A stretch of 64,000 nucleotides of DNA from JAFARZ01 sp036490795 (GTDB taxonomy: Bacteria; Actinomycetota; Actinomycetes; Streptosporangiales; Streptosporangiaceae), in contig DASXDG010000066.1 in assembly GCA_036490795.1 (NCBI GenBank), forward strand, positions 21,855 through 85,854, read 5' to 3'. The notes under the pieces are model-generated. The model saw only the letters and a program-made list of their open reading frames with translations, searched no databases and was not told the origin of the DNA. Positions 17,537-25,582 of this stretch are shown in pieces. The position numbers and the translations under genes were made by a program. Numbering within the stretch: the first letter of the stretch is position 1; each line of letters begins with the position of its first letter.

Positions 17537-18451
17537 TCAGATGAGAAGCAGGGCGGCCGGTGCGGCGGCGAGCAGGGCGGAACCGAGGAAGATCCCGGCC
17601 ACGGCCGCGGCGGGAAGCGGATGGCGGGGGCCGAGCAGCCGGTTCACCCTGGCGGTGACCTCGCAGTCGCTGCTCGCGGCGGCCAGCGTGCCGACCGACG
17701 CCAGGCCGGACCCGCCGGCGCCGGAGGTGCCGACCCGGACCAGCGCGGAGACCAGCTCACGGGCCGGGCGAGCGCGCAGTGCGCGGTCGTCGGCGAGCAT
17801 CTCGACCAGCAGCGCGACCTCGCGGTAGGCCTCGGTGCAGGCGTTCGACCGGGGGAAGGCGCGGCGCAGCGCGGTGAACGGGAGCAGCACCAGGTCGTGC
17901 CGTTCCCGCAGGTGCGCGCGCTCGTGCGCGAGCACGGCGGCCAGTTCGGCGTCGCCCAGCAGCTCAAGCGCGCCAGCGCTGACCACGATCTTGGAGCGCA
18001 GGCCGGGCACGCAGTACGCCGCGGCGGCGGGGTGGTCGAGGACGAGCGCGCCAGGCACCTTCGGGTCGCCATGGGCGAGCAGCGCGAGCAGCGCGAGCTG
18101 ACGCCGCCTGGCATAGATCACCGTCACGGTGGCTGCCGCCAGCACCCAGCACAGCAGCGCGAAAAGCGCCAGGCCCGCGACCAGCGAGAGCAGCCTGATC
18201 CCGGTCAGCAGCATTGAGCTGTGCCGCCCGACGATCTCCAGGACGCGCGTCGCGGAGAGTCCGCGGGGCAGCGCGATGGCAAGCAGCGCACCGACGGCAG
18301 CCGTCCCGCCGGCCAGGCCGAGCGCCTGCCAGAGCGCGATGGCGGCGGCCGGCGACCGGCGCGGCCAGTTGGCTCGCACCAGGACCGGGACCGAGATAAC
18401 GCTCCCGACGGCGACAACGGCTAGCAGCGCCGCATCAGCCAGTCCCCTCAT
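17537..18451 (-). CDS. M56 (BlaR1-type) membrane metallopeptidase
   Basis: The 304-residue protein has transmembrane helices near 5-22, 35-60, 85-115 and at the C-terminus (about 280-300). The cytosolic zinc-peptidase core contains HERAH in VLAHERAHLRERHD near 170 and a downstream Glu-rich helix (ADDRAL near 215). Family role: cleaving or inactivating the partner BlaI-type repressor after a signal. It lacks a C-terminal penicillin-binding sensor domain, so the signal is not evident. The start overlaps blaI by 17 bp, which supports a two-gene operon. Confidence 0.88.
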   Translation of the reverse strand: MRGLADAALLAVVAVGSVISVPVLVRANWPRRSPAAAIALWQALGLAGGTAAVGALLAIALPRGLSATRVLEIVGRHSSMLLTGIRLLSLVAGLALFALLCWVLAAATVTVIYARRRQLALLALLAHGDPKVPGALVLDHPAAAAYCVPGLRSKIVVSAGALELLGDAELAAVLAHERAHLRERHDLVLLPFTALRRAFPRSNACTEAYREVALLVEMLADDRALRARPARELVSALVRVGTSGAGGSGLASVGTLAAASSDCEVTARVNRLLGPRHPLPAAAVAGIFLGSALLAAAPAALLLI

Positions 18452-18806
18452 GATCTCCGCCGTTTTGCTCTAGGGCGTCCCGAAGCACGTCTGCTTCGGC
18501 GCCGGACACGAACCGAGCGAACCGGGCCAGCGCGGCGGAACGGTCACCCGTCTGATCCAGCGCGGTCAGCATCAGTTCGGCGACGTAGGCTTCCCTCGTC
18601 GCAGCAGGACAATACCTCCACGCCCGGCCGTCGCGCTGCCGTCTCGCGAAACCCTTCTTCGCGAGCCGGTCAAGCACAGTCATGACGGTCGTGTGCGCAA
18701 GGTTACGTTCGGTCAGCCTGACACTTACTTCACGCACGGTAAGCGGGACGTCAGTTTCCCAGAGCACGTCCATGATCGCACGCTCAAGCTCGCCTAGCCG
18801 GTTCAC
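18435..18806 (-). CDS. BlaI/MecI/CopY-family repressor
   Basis: From GTG 18806 the product has 123 residues. It has the family winged helix (RLGELERAIMDVLWETDVPL, then VREVSVRL, then TTVMTVLDRLAKKGF) and a C-terminal dimerisation helix pair. An upstream ATG at 18839 would add 11 residues, but TACATT ends 7 nt before the GTG, so the shorter form is preferred. It is the partner of the downstream M56 protease and probably represses both genes and perhaps others elsewhere. Confidence 0.88.
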   Translation of the reverse strand: MNRLGELERAIMDVLWETDVPLTVREVSVRLTERNLAHTTVMTVLDRLAKKGFARRQRDGRAWRYCPAATREAYVAELMLTALDQTGDRSAALARFARFVSGAEADVLRDALEQNGGDHEGTG

Positions 18807-18813
18807 GATCGTC

Positions 18814-18819
18814 AATGTA
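18814..18819 (-). promoter_or_regulatory. -10 box of the blaI-M56 operon
   Basis: TACATT on the minus strand ends 7 nt before the GTG at 18806. Confidence 0.5.
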
Positions 18820-18848
18820 CCCGTTATGCGCGTGTTCAAATAAGGCGG

Positions 18849-19349
18849 TTACGGTTCAGGGGCGGCGAACCGGGCGAACGCCTGCAGGTTGGCCAGCGAC
18901 TCGCCGCGTTTGGTCCGCCAGGCCCACTCGCGCCGGATCGCGGACGCGAAGCCGAGCTCAAGCGCCTTATCGAAGTTCTCGTCCGAGTAGGTAAGAACGC
19001 ACCCGAGCAACGTGTCAATATCGCTCACCGCGGACAGTGGCAGGCGTCCCGCCAAGTACACGTCGCCGACCGGGTCAAGCGCGAAGTGCACCCCGTACAT
19101 CCGGCCGTTGCGGCCGAGCAGGAAGCGGTAGAACTCCTCGTGGTTCTCATCCGGCTGGCGGCAGAAGAACGCCTCGATCAGCAGGCTGTGCTGCTCCGCG
19201 ATCAGCCAGGTCATCGTGGCGAGCTTGTGCTGCCCGGCCAGCTTGACCAGGTACGCGCCAGGGCGCGGGTTCTCGTAGGGAAGCCCGAGCTCGGCGAGGG
19301 CATCCTCGATGGCCTTCACACGCCCGGCCTTCACACGCCCGGCCCTCAT
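18849..19349 (-). CDS. YbjN-domain protein (Rv0487-like)
   Basis: The 166-residue protein is mostly a YbjN domain, related to type III secretion chaperone folds (WLIAEQHSLLIEAFFCRQP, then FYRFLLGRNGRMYGVHFALD, then GDVYLAGRLPL). The start overlaps the mshA stop by 4 nt (ATGA). The N-terminus repeats AGRVK twice, from a 15-bp duplication at about 19312-19341. Mycobacteria keep this gene directly behind mshA. The molecular role is unknown. Confidence 0.85.
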   Translation of the reverse strand: MRAGRVKAGRVKAIEDALAELGLPYENPRPGAYLVKLAGQHKLATMTWLIAEQHSLLIEAFFCRQPDENHEEFYRFLLGRNGRMYGVHFALDPVGDVYLAGRLPLSAVSDIDTLLGCVLTYSDENFDKALELGFASAIRREWAWRTKRGESLANLQAFARFAAPEP

Positions 19350-20665
19350 GCGCTCAGTGCCGCGGCCGCCTCGTCCATAACTTCTGTATACACGGCGACC
19401 AGCCCGTCCGCGGTGGCACCCCAGTCGAATGCTGAGGCGTGTTCTACGGCGCCTCGCGAGAAGCCGGTCAGAATTCCAGGATCATCGAGCAACGCGCTAA
19501 TGGAAGCCGCGTAGTCCGCCGGATCGTGCCCGGCCACGAGCATGCCGGAAACCCCGTCACTGACCGCGGTGCGCAGCCCGCCGACGGCCGCGGCGACGAC
19601 CGGTGTCCCGCACGCCTGCGCCTCGAGGGCCACCAGGCCGAACGACTCCGAATGCGACGGCACCAGCACCAGCGTCGCGGCCCGGTACCAGCTGGCCAGT
19701 TCGCGCTGCGGGCACGGCGGCTCGAACCGCACCCGGTCCCGCATGCCCAGCTGGCCGGCCAGGGCGGCCAGCCGTCCCGGCGCGCCGACCTCGGAACCGC
19801 TCGGGCCGCCGACGAACACCACGACGAGCTTCTCGGCCAGTTCGGCGGGCAGTTGCGCGGCGGCACGGAGCACGATGTCCGGGCCTTTCAGTGGCTGGAC
19901 GCGGCCGGCGAACATGAGCACGACGGCGTCCTGGGGGAGACCCAGCCGGTGTCGCGCCTCGGCCCGGGAGCCCGGCCGGAACAGGGACAGGTCCACGCCC
20001 GGGCTGACCGTCCGCACCTGGTCGGATGTGGCGCCGTAGAGGCTGCGCAACTGGGCCGATTCCTCGGCGGTGTTCGCCACCAGCCGGTTGGCCGCGGCCA
20101 CCACCTCGTGCTCGCCACGGATCCGGGCATCGGATTCGGCGCGGTCGCCCGTGGCCAGGGCGAGGTTCTTGACCTTCCCCAGCGTGTGCATGGACTGGAC
20201 GAGCGGCACGCCCCAGCGCTCGGCGGCGACGGCCCCGACCTGGCCGGACAGCCAGTAGTGCGCGTGCACCAGGTCGTACCTGCCCGGCGCGTACGCGGCT
20301 TCGGTGCGCAGCACGCCGAACGTGAACGGGCAGATCTGGGCGGGCAGTGAGTTCTTGTCCAGTTCCTCGAAAGGCCCGGCCACCACGTTGCGGACCAGCA
20401 CGCCGGGCGCCAGTTCGACCTGTGGCGGAGTGTCCTGGCAGACCGCGCGGGTGAAGATCTCGACTTCGATATCGCGCTCGGCGAGACGCTTGGCGGTCTC
20501 GACCACATAGACGTTAAGGCCGCCGGCGTCGCCGGTTCCTGGCTGGTCGAGCGGTGACGTGTGCAGGCTGATGGTCGCGATCCGCGCTGGTTTGCGTCCT
20601 GTATGCACACATTGGCTAACCCGGGCGAGCGGCCCGGTGTTCCCGGTTCCCGCCCTGCCGCTCAC
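19346..20665 (-). CDS. mshA: D-inositol-3-phosphate glycosyltransferase MshA
   Basis: MshA transfers N-acetylglucosamine from UDP-GlcNAc to inositol-3-phosphate, the first step of mycothiol synthesis. The 439-residue GT4, GT-B-fold protein shows the N-terminal glycine loop (SPLDQPGTGDAGGLNVYV), HAHYWLSG near 130, FAGRVQPLKGPD near 245 and the donor-binding ESFGLVALEAQACGTPVVAA near 340. GTG 20665 is the longest start; its first 25 residues are not conserved and an internal GTG near 20605 is possible. No ribosome binding site is clear. YbjN follows. Confidence 0.93.
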   Translation of the reverse strand: MSGRAGTGNTGPLARVSQCVHTGRKPARIATISLHTSPLDQPGTGDAGGLNVYVVETAKRLAERDIEVEIFTRAVCQDTPPQVELAPGVLVRNVVAGPFEELDKNSLPAQICPFTFGVLRTEAAYAPGRYDLVHAHYWLSGQVGAVAAERWGVPLVQSMHTLGKVKNLALATGDRAESDARIRGEHEVVAAANRLVANTAEESAQLRSLYGATSDQVRTVSPGVDLSLFRPGSRAEARHRLGLPQDAVVLMFAGRVQPLKGPDIVLRAAAQLPAELAEKLVVVFVGGPSGSEVGAPGRLAALAGQLGMRDRVRFEPPCPQRELASWYRAATLVLVPSHSESFGLVALEAQACGTPVVAAAVGGLRTAVSDGVSGMLVAGHDPADYAASISALLDDPGILTGFSRGAVEHASAFDWGATADGLVAVYTEVMDEAAAALSA

Positions 20666-20702
20666 GAGGGGATGACCACCGCACCCCCCGTTCTTGGGTG
20701 GA

Positions 20703-20708
20703 TAGGGT
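20703..20708 (+). promoter_or_regulatory. -10 box of gpmA
   Basis: TAGGGT ends 7 nt before the ATG at 20716, with no ribosome binding site. Confidence 0.5.
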
Positions 20709-20715
20709 ATAGACC

Positions 20716-21516
20716 ATGCGAACTCTGGTGCTGCTCAGGCATGGCGAAAGTGAATGGAATTCCAAGGGTCTGTTCACCGGCTGGGTGGATGTGGGCCTGT
20801 CCGGGGCGGGGGAGGCTGAGGCCGCCAACGGCGGCAGGCTGCTGGCCCAGGCCGGGATAGCGCCGCACGCGGTGCACACCTCGGTGCTGACCCGCGCTAT
20901 CCAGACCGCGAACATCGCGGTTGGCGAGGCCGGGCTTGCCTGGCTGCCGGTGCGCCGGTCCTGGCGGCTCAACGAGCGGCACTACGGTGCCCTGCAAGGC
21001 AAGGACAAGGCCAGGACGAGGGAGGAGTTCGGCGACGAGCAGTTCATGCTCTGGCGGCGTTCCTACGACGTCCCGCCGCCGCCGATCGCGGACGACGACC
21101 CGCTGTCCCAGGCCGCCGACCCCCGGTACGCCGACCTGCCGTCGGAGGCCAGGCCGCGCACCGAGTGCCTGAAGGACGTGGTGGTCAGGCTGCTGCCCTA
21201 CTGGTACGACGCGATCGTGCCGGACCTGGCCAGGGGCCCGGTGCTGGTGGTGGCGCACGGCAACTCGCTGCGCGCCCTGGTCAAGCACCTGGACGGGATC
21301 GGCGACGCGGAGATCGCCGAGCTGAACATCCCGACCGGAATCCCGCTGGTCTACGATCTCGACGACGACTTCCGGGCGACCGGGCACCGGTACCTGGACC
21401 CGTCGGCGGCCGAGGCGGCCGTGGAGGCAGTGAAGAACCAAGGGCGTTTATCTCATAACAGCGCGTGGTGCCCGGTCACAAATCAGGCGGTTCTCGGGCT
21501 CTTTACGCGAAAGTGA
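20716..21516 (+). CDS. gpmA: 2,3-bisphosphoglycerate-dependent phosphoglycerate mutase
   Basis: GpmA interconverts 3- and 2-phosphoglycerate in glycolysis. The 266-residue protein has the phosphohistidine motif LLRHGESEWN (residues 5-14), the second active-site His in VVAHGNSLRAL near 177, and the family core RRSWRLNERHYGALQGKDK. Family proteins usually end near EAVKNQGK; here about 20 further residues (LSHNSAWCPVTNQAVLGLFT) follow, as if the original stop was lost. It precedes senX3 as in mycobacteria. Confidence 0.95.
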   Translation: MRTLVLLRHGESEWNSKGLFTGWVDVGLSGAGEAEAANGGRLLAQAGIAPHAVHTSVLTRAIQTANIAVGEAGLAWLPVRRSWRLNERHYGALQGKDKARTREEFGDEQFMLWRRSYDVPPPPIADDDPLSQAADPRYADLPSEARPRTECLKDVVVRLLPYWYDAIVPDLARGPVLVVAHGNSLRALVKHLDGIGDAEIAELNIPTGIPLVYDLDDDFRATGHRYLDPSAAEAAVEAVKNQGRLSHNSAWCPVTNQAVLGLFTRK

Positions 21517-21626
21517 ACATCAGTCAAATATCGCCCTGCCAACGGCAACGTGCATTTTTCTATCCCGCGATCCCGCATACCATCTACAGGTGTGGATCGT
21601 GACTGGTCAGGGCGTTGAGGTAGCGC

Positions 21627-22766
21627 GTGGCACTGAGGTATAGAACCGGTACCTCGCCCGGCGGCTCCGGGCGGGTGAACCAGCCGCGTACCCGGCTCCG
21701 GGCCGCGCAGCAGCCGTCCAAGCTGCCGCCCGGCATCGCGTCCGTACTGTCCGTGCTGTCCTCGTCCGCCGTCGTCCTTGACAGCCACGACCGGGTGCTG
21801 CGGGCGAGCGCTGCCGCGCGTGCGTTCGGCCTGGTCAGGGGCGACAAGCTGATGGTCAGCGAGCTCGCCGCGCTGGCCAGGCAGGTGCGCAGGGACGGGG
21901 AGATCAGGGAAGGCGAGTTCGAGGTTCCGGTGCCCCGTTTCGGCGGGCGCACCACGAGCTTCGCGGTCCGGGTCGCGCCGCTGGGCGGCGCGGTCGGCGG
22001 GGGCGGCCTGGTGCTCGTGCTCGCCGAGGACCAGACCGAGAGCCGCCGGGTCGAGGAAGTCCGCCGCGACTTCGTGGCGAACACCAGCCACGAGCTGAAG
22101 ACCCCGGTCGGCGCGCTGGCGCTGCTGGCCGAGACCATCGAGGACGCGGCGGACGACGCCGAGGCGGTGCGCCGGTTCGCCGGCCGGATGCGGCAGGAGG
22201 CGGCCCGGCTGACCAACCTGGTGCAGGACCTGATCACGCTGTCCAGGATCCAGGCGGCCGAGCCGGTGCCGGACCCGCGTCCGGCCGAACTCGACGCCGT
22301 GGTCGCCGAGGCGCTGGACCGCTGCCGGATGAAGGCGAACGCGCGCGGGATCACGCTTGCCTCTGTCGGCACCCGCGGCCTGTCCGTGCTCGGCGACGAG
22401 GACCTGCTCGTCACCGCGCTGCGCAACCTGCTGGAAAACGCCGTGGCGTACAGCCCGGAACGCACCCGCGTGGTGATCAGTACCAAACGGACCCCAGAAG
22501 GCTTTGCCGAGCTGAGCGTCACCGACCAGGGCATCGGCATCCCGGAACGCGACCTTGAGCGGATCTTCGAGCGCTTCTACCGGGTGGACCCGGCGCGCTC
22601 GCGGGCGACCGGTGGCACCGGCCTCGGTCTGGCCATCGTGAAGCACGTGACGCACGCGCACAACGGCAGGGTCACCGTGCGCAGCACGGAGGGTGCGGGG
22701 TCGACCTTCACGCTCTTCATACCGCTCCGGAGCGAGCACGAATCCCCCCAGGAGGGCCTGACGTGA
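21627..22766 (+). CDS. senX3: SenX3/PhoR-type sensor histidine kinase lacking membrane helices
   Basis: The 379-residue kinase has a PAS-like domain (about 38-140), the dimerisation and phosphoacceptor helix FVANTSHELKTPVGAL (His near 160) and the HATPase domain with N box NLLENAVAYSP, G1 VTDQGIGIP and G2 GGTGLGLAIVKH. SenX3 proteins usually start with two transmembrane helices. Here the first 37 residues are polar and an in-frame TAG lies just before the GTG start, so the protein looks soluble. GAGG sits 6 nt upstream. The partner regX3 overlaps by 4 nt. The family controls the phosphate-starvation response. Confidence 0.92.
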   Translation: MALRYRTGTSPGGSGRVNQPRTRLRAAQQPSKLPPGIASVLSVLSSSAVVLDSHDRVLRASAAARAFGLVRGDKLMVSELAALARQVRRDGEIREGEFEVPVPRFGGRTTSFAVRVAPLGGAVGGGGLVLVLAEDQTESRRVEEVRRDFVANTSHELKTPVGALALLAETIEDAADDAEAVRRFAGRMRQEAARLTNLVQDLITLSRIQAAEPVPDPRPAELDAVVAEALDRCRMKANARGITLASVGTRGLSVLGDEDLLVTALRNLLENAVAYSPERTRVVISTKRTPEGFAELSVTDQGIGIPERDLERIFERFYRVDPARSRATGGTGLGLAIVKHVTHAHNGRVTVRSTEGAGSTFTLFIPLRSEHESPQEGLT

Positions 22767-23452
22767 CACGCGTGCTGGTTGTTGAGGACGAGGAGTCGTT
22801 CAGCGACGCCATCTCGTACCTGCTGCGCAAGGAGGGTTTCGAGGTCGCGGTCTGCTCGACGGGTCCGGACGCGATCGACACCTTCGACCGCACCGGTGCG
22901 GACCTGGTGCTGCTCGACCTGATGCTGCCAGGCCTGCCGGGCAGCGAGGTCTGCCGGTCGCTGCGGGAGAAGTCGAACGTCCCGGTGATCATGCTGACCG
23001 CCAAGGACAGCGAGATCGACAAGGTGGTCGGCCTCGAACTGGGCGCCGACGACTACGTGACCAAGCCGTTCTCCTCACGCGAGCTGGTCGCGCGGATGCG
23101 CGCCGTGCTCCGCCGCCGCGGCGAGCCCGAGGACATCACCGAAGCCGCGCTGGAGTCCGGCCCGGTCCGGATGGACGTCGAGCGGCACGTGGTGACCGTC
23201 CGCGGCGGCACCGTGCAGCTCCCGCTGAAGGAGTTCGAGCTGCTCCAGGTGCTGCTCCGCAACGCGGACCGGGTGCTGACCCGCATGCAGCTGATCGACC
23301 GGGTATGGGGCGCCGACTACGTCGGCGACACCAAGACGCTCGACGTGCACATCAAGCGCCTGCGCGCCAAGATCGAGCTGGACCCGGCCCGCCCCCGCCA
23401 CATAGTCACCGTCCGCGGCCTAGGCTACAAATTCGAGTCCGCCGCCGCGTAA
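22763..23452 (+). CDS. regX3: RegX3/PhoP-type response regulator
   Basis: The 229-residue OmpR-type regulator has a receiver domain with the acidic pocket VVEDEE, the phosphoacceptor Asp in LVLLDLMLPG near 52, and the Lys in VTKPF near 101. The C-terminal winged helix contains VWGADYVGDTKTLDVHIKRL. GTGA overlap with senX3 means coupled translation. Family role: control of phosphate uptake and respiration genes. A 46-bp near-perfect palindrome lies 174 bp downstream. Confidence 0.95.
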   Translation: MTRVLVVEDEESFSDAISYLLRKEGFEVAVCSTGPDAIDTFDRTGADLVLLDLMLPGLPGSEVCRSLREKSNVPVIMLTAKDSEIDKVVGLELGADDYVTKPFSSRELVARMRAVLRRRGEPEDITEAALESGPVRMDVERHVVTVRGGTVQLPLKEFELLQVLLRNADRVLTRMQLIDRVWGADYVGDTKTLDVHIKRLRAKIELDPARPRHIVTVRGLGYKFESAAA

Positions 23453-23625
23453 GCGGTCCTCGTCAGGCCCGGGTCACGGTTACGGCCAGGCCCGGTCCGG
23501 GTGCGGGCCCGGGTTGGCTTGCGCGGCGTGCGCACCCGTCACGGCCGCACCCGTCACGGCCGCACCGGACACATCATCCGCACCATTTGATATCGCTAGC
23601 ACCGCGTTCTGAGGGCACTGAGATC

Positions 23626-23671
23626 ATCGTGCGCGTGGCGTTCCGGGATCCCGGAACGCCACTCGCACGAT
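23626..23671. repeat. 46-bp near-perfect palindrome
   Basis: The two 23-bp arms (ATCGTGCG, GTGGCG, TTCCGGGA and their complement) differ at one position and meet at a GGATCC centre with no loop. It could act as a terminator for regX3 or as a protein site. There is no T tract. Confidence 0.8.
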
Positions 23672-23862
23672 ACTTGCAGTCCCGGCAAGCCGCGACCGCT
23701 TTGTCCTGGTCTGGGGCCCGCTAGGCCGGGGGCGGTCCGGAGCCGGACGTCGGGCTCCTATGCGCGTTGGTGACGGGTCGGGGATGGTGCGAGGCGGTAG
23801 CCGCACGGTCCCTTCCCGTATCGGATCGTCACGGTTGTCACTCCCGCCACGCCTGCGCTTCC

Positions 23863-23950
23863 GTTAGCGCGGCAATAACGCCCAACGCGGTAAAAAACCC
23901 TGCTCACAGCAGCGTTTTCCTCCGCGATAAGCCAAAGTACCGCGCTAATC
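23863..23950. repeat. family A nested-palindrome repeat, copy A3
   Basis: The core TGCTCACAGCA is at 23901-23911. Outer arms GTTAGCGCGG and CCGCGCTAAT are the best preserved of all copies. It lies in the convergent gap. Confidence 0.85.
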
Positions 23951-24054
23951 AGCGGCACTCCGGGATACCTGCGGCAGGAGCGGTATCAGTGGCCATTGTG
24001 ACGCCTGCGGGCAGAGATGCGCTGGCGGGTCGACCGCAAAGCGGCGGGCGGCGT

Positions 24055-24100
24055 TTACGAGGTGCGGGCGGGCTTACGAGGTGCGGGCGGGCTTACGAGG
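24055..24100. repeat. 19-bp tandem repeat
   Basis: TTACGAGGTGCGGGCGGGC occurs twice, followed by the first 8 bases of a third unit. Confidence 0.85.
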
Positions 24101-24192
24101 ACGAGGTGGCGGACGGTGTCGGCGTGGCCGTGGGCAGCACCGTGGCCTTGGCTCCGGGGCTCGCAGTGGACGTCGCCGAGGCGTGGTGCCTT

Positions 24193-24241
24193 CTTCTTTG
24201 CGCGATTGAGTTCACTAGGGCGTGTCAATTGCGCAATTGAC
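24193..24241. repeat. family B palindrome pair, locus B2
   Basis: A decayed 18-mer (24193-24210) and a perfect one (GTCAATTGCGCAATTGAC, 24224-24241) are separated by the 13-bp spacer TTCACTAGGGCGT. The reverse complement of the B3 spacer is similar. Confidence 0.8.
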
Positions 24242-24282
24242 TTGGTCAAGTATCTGGCCGGGCGCTGTCTCGGCCGTCACTT

Positions 24283-24322
24283 ATGGCGCCGGCCGCCCCG
24301 TGTGGCTAGCGGCCGGCGCCAT
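24283..24322 (-). terminator. hairpin at the end of the DeoR-type gene
   Basis: ATGGCGCCGGCCGC and its exact complement form a 14-bp stem with a 12-nt loop, 10 bp beyond the stop of the minus-strand gene. No strong T tract follows. Confidence 0.7.
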
Positions 24323-24331
24323 GACAAACGG

Positions 24332-25150
24332 TTACGCCGGGCGGGCCTGGAGTGTCCGGGCGGCGCCCATGTCTTCGGCGATGAGAACCTCGCCCACGTG
24401 TTCCCCGGCAAGCGCACGGGCGTCGGCGGACAGCATGTCATCGGTGATGAGAACGTCAATATCGGGCAGGTCGGCGAACGAACTGAGGCTGACCAGGCCC
24501 CACTTGGTGTGATCGGCGAGGACGACGACGCGACGCGCGACCCGGATGAGGGTGCGGTTGGTCTCTGCCTCCGCGAGGTTAGGCGTGGTGAGCCCGGCCT
24601 CGACGTCGATCCCGTAACAGCCGAGGAACAGCAGGTCGAAATGCAGCGAGCGGATGGTCAGGTCGGCGACGGGGCCGACCAGCGAGTCCGACGGCGTGCG
24701 CACGCCGCCGGTCAGCACGACCGAGTCCGCCTGGGAGTCGAGCCCGCGCGTCCCGTTGAACAGGTTCGTCACTCGCAGCGAGTTCGTCACGATCGTGAGC
24801 CCCGGTACGTCGAGCAGGCACTGCGCGAGTCCGAACGTTGTCGTGCCGCCTGCCAGCGCGATCGCGGTCCCCGGGCGGACCAGACTGGCGGCGGCTCGTG
24901 CAATGGCTGTCTTCTCCGGCCGTTCGAGGACGAGCTTCGCTTCGAACCCCGGTTCCTGGCTGGCTGGTGATCCGGGTAGCACCGCGCCGCCGTGCACCTT
25001 TTCCACCAGCCCTTCTCTGGCTAGTACCTCAAGATCACGGCGAATCGTCATGTCCGACACGCCCAGACGTTGAGTCAGGTCACTGACCCGTGCGCTGCCG
25101 TCACTCCTGACGGTCTGCAGGATCAGCGATTGGCGATGCCTGGCGAGCAT
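24332..25150 (-). CDS. DeoR/GlpR-family sugar-phosphate-responsive repressor
   Basis: From ATG 25150 the product has 272 residues. The N-terminal DeoR helix-turn-helix reads RVSDLTQRLGVSDMTIRRDL (about 20-40) followed by GLVEKVHGGAV. The C-terminal ribose-isomerase-like sensor has GTTTFGLAQCL, IVTNSLRV and LADHTKWG, typical sugar-phosphate pocket elements. ATG 25150 is preferred because AAGGGG lies 8 nt upstream; a longer frame to 25213 is unsupported. It is divergent from the ABC importer and probably controls it, although the dyad in the gap is LacI-like. Confidence 0.88.
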   Translation of the reverse strand: MLARHRQSLILQTVRSDGSARVSDLTQRLGVSDMTIRRDLEVLAREGLVEKVHGGAVLPGSPASQEPGFEAKLVLERPEKTAIARAAASLVRPGTAIALAGGTTTFGLAQCLLDVPGLTIVTNSLRVTNLFNGTRGLDSQADSVVLTGGVRTPSDSLVGPVADLTIRSLHFDLLFLGCYGIDVEAGLTTPNLAEAETNRTLIRVARRVVVLADHTKWGLVSLSSFADLPDIDVLITDDMLSADARALAGEHVGEVLIAEDMGAARTLQARPA

Positions 25151-25582
25151 CCGATGCCCCCTTCTGTCACAGGCACGACTCCAGACCATGCGGATTGGTC
25201 CGGTGTACGTCATCCGTCCCCTGTGAGACGTTTGCCACGTGTGTTGGGTTCCGGCCGTCGTTGTGGGATCTGGAGGAAGTTACAGAGAACTCACCAAGAA
25301 GCCATACCGAACCGTGCGGGGAACAGGGGCGGAGGCAGGGGCGCGTGTCGAGGGTGTTTCTCGTTCGTTGCCTAATAGAGACTTGTTAGCGTTAACATCT
25401 TCGCACATGTGCCTGTTTGTGACGCTGAGGTGACTGTGGAGTGCGTATGAGGATGCGCCAACGGGGACCGACCGGTGGATGCCCGGGGCCCTGGTATCCG
25501 AAGGTCGCCAATCCGTGAAGGACAGCCCGAAGCCGACAGGCTCTGATGGAGCCCCGTCCGGGAAAATCCCATGGAGGTCCTT
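25151..25582 (+). other. regulatory region between the DeoR-type gene and the ABC operon
   Basis: This 432-bp gap carries the operator at 25384-25397, an AT-richer region (TGCCTAATAGAGACTTG) just before it that may hold a -10 box, and about 180 bp of leader. No gene is supported. Confidence 0.5.
25384..25397. promoter_or_regulatory. LacI-type operator upstream of the sugar ABC operon
   Basis: TGTTA-GCGT-TAACA is a 14-bp dyad of the form many LacI-family sugar repressors bind. It lies just downstream of a likely -10 region (TAATAG, 25373-25378). The adjacent regulator gene is DeoR-type, not LacI-type. Confidence 0.6.

Larger units (their letters stand above)
23453..24331. other. 879-bp convergent gap between regX3 and the DeoR-type gene
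   Basis: No gene is supported. The gap holds a 36-bp GC repeat (about 23531-23570), the 46-bp palindrome, family A copy A3, a 19-bp tandem repeat, family B locus B2 and the terminator-like hairpin of the DeoR-type gene. Long frames here only read through these repeats. Confidence 0.65.

Noticed and set aside
16466..18217. 583-codon Arg-rich plus-strand frame
   Set aside because: It crosses the MFS gene in another frame, the GC-rich repeat and the antisense of the M56 gene.
23767..24240. 157-codon frame in the regX3 gap
   Set aside because: It mainly translates family A copy A3 and tandem repeats; similar peptides (NAVKN, RDK) appear wherever family A is read.
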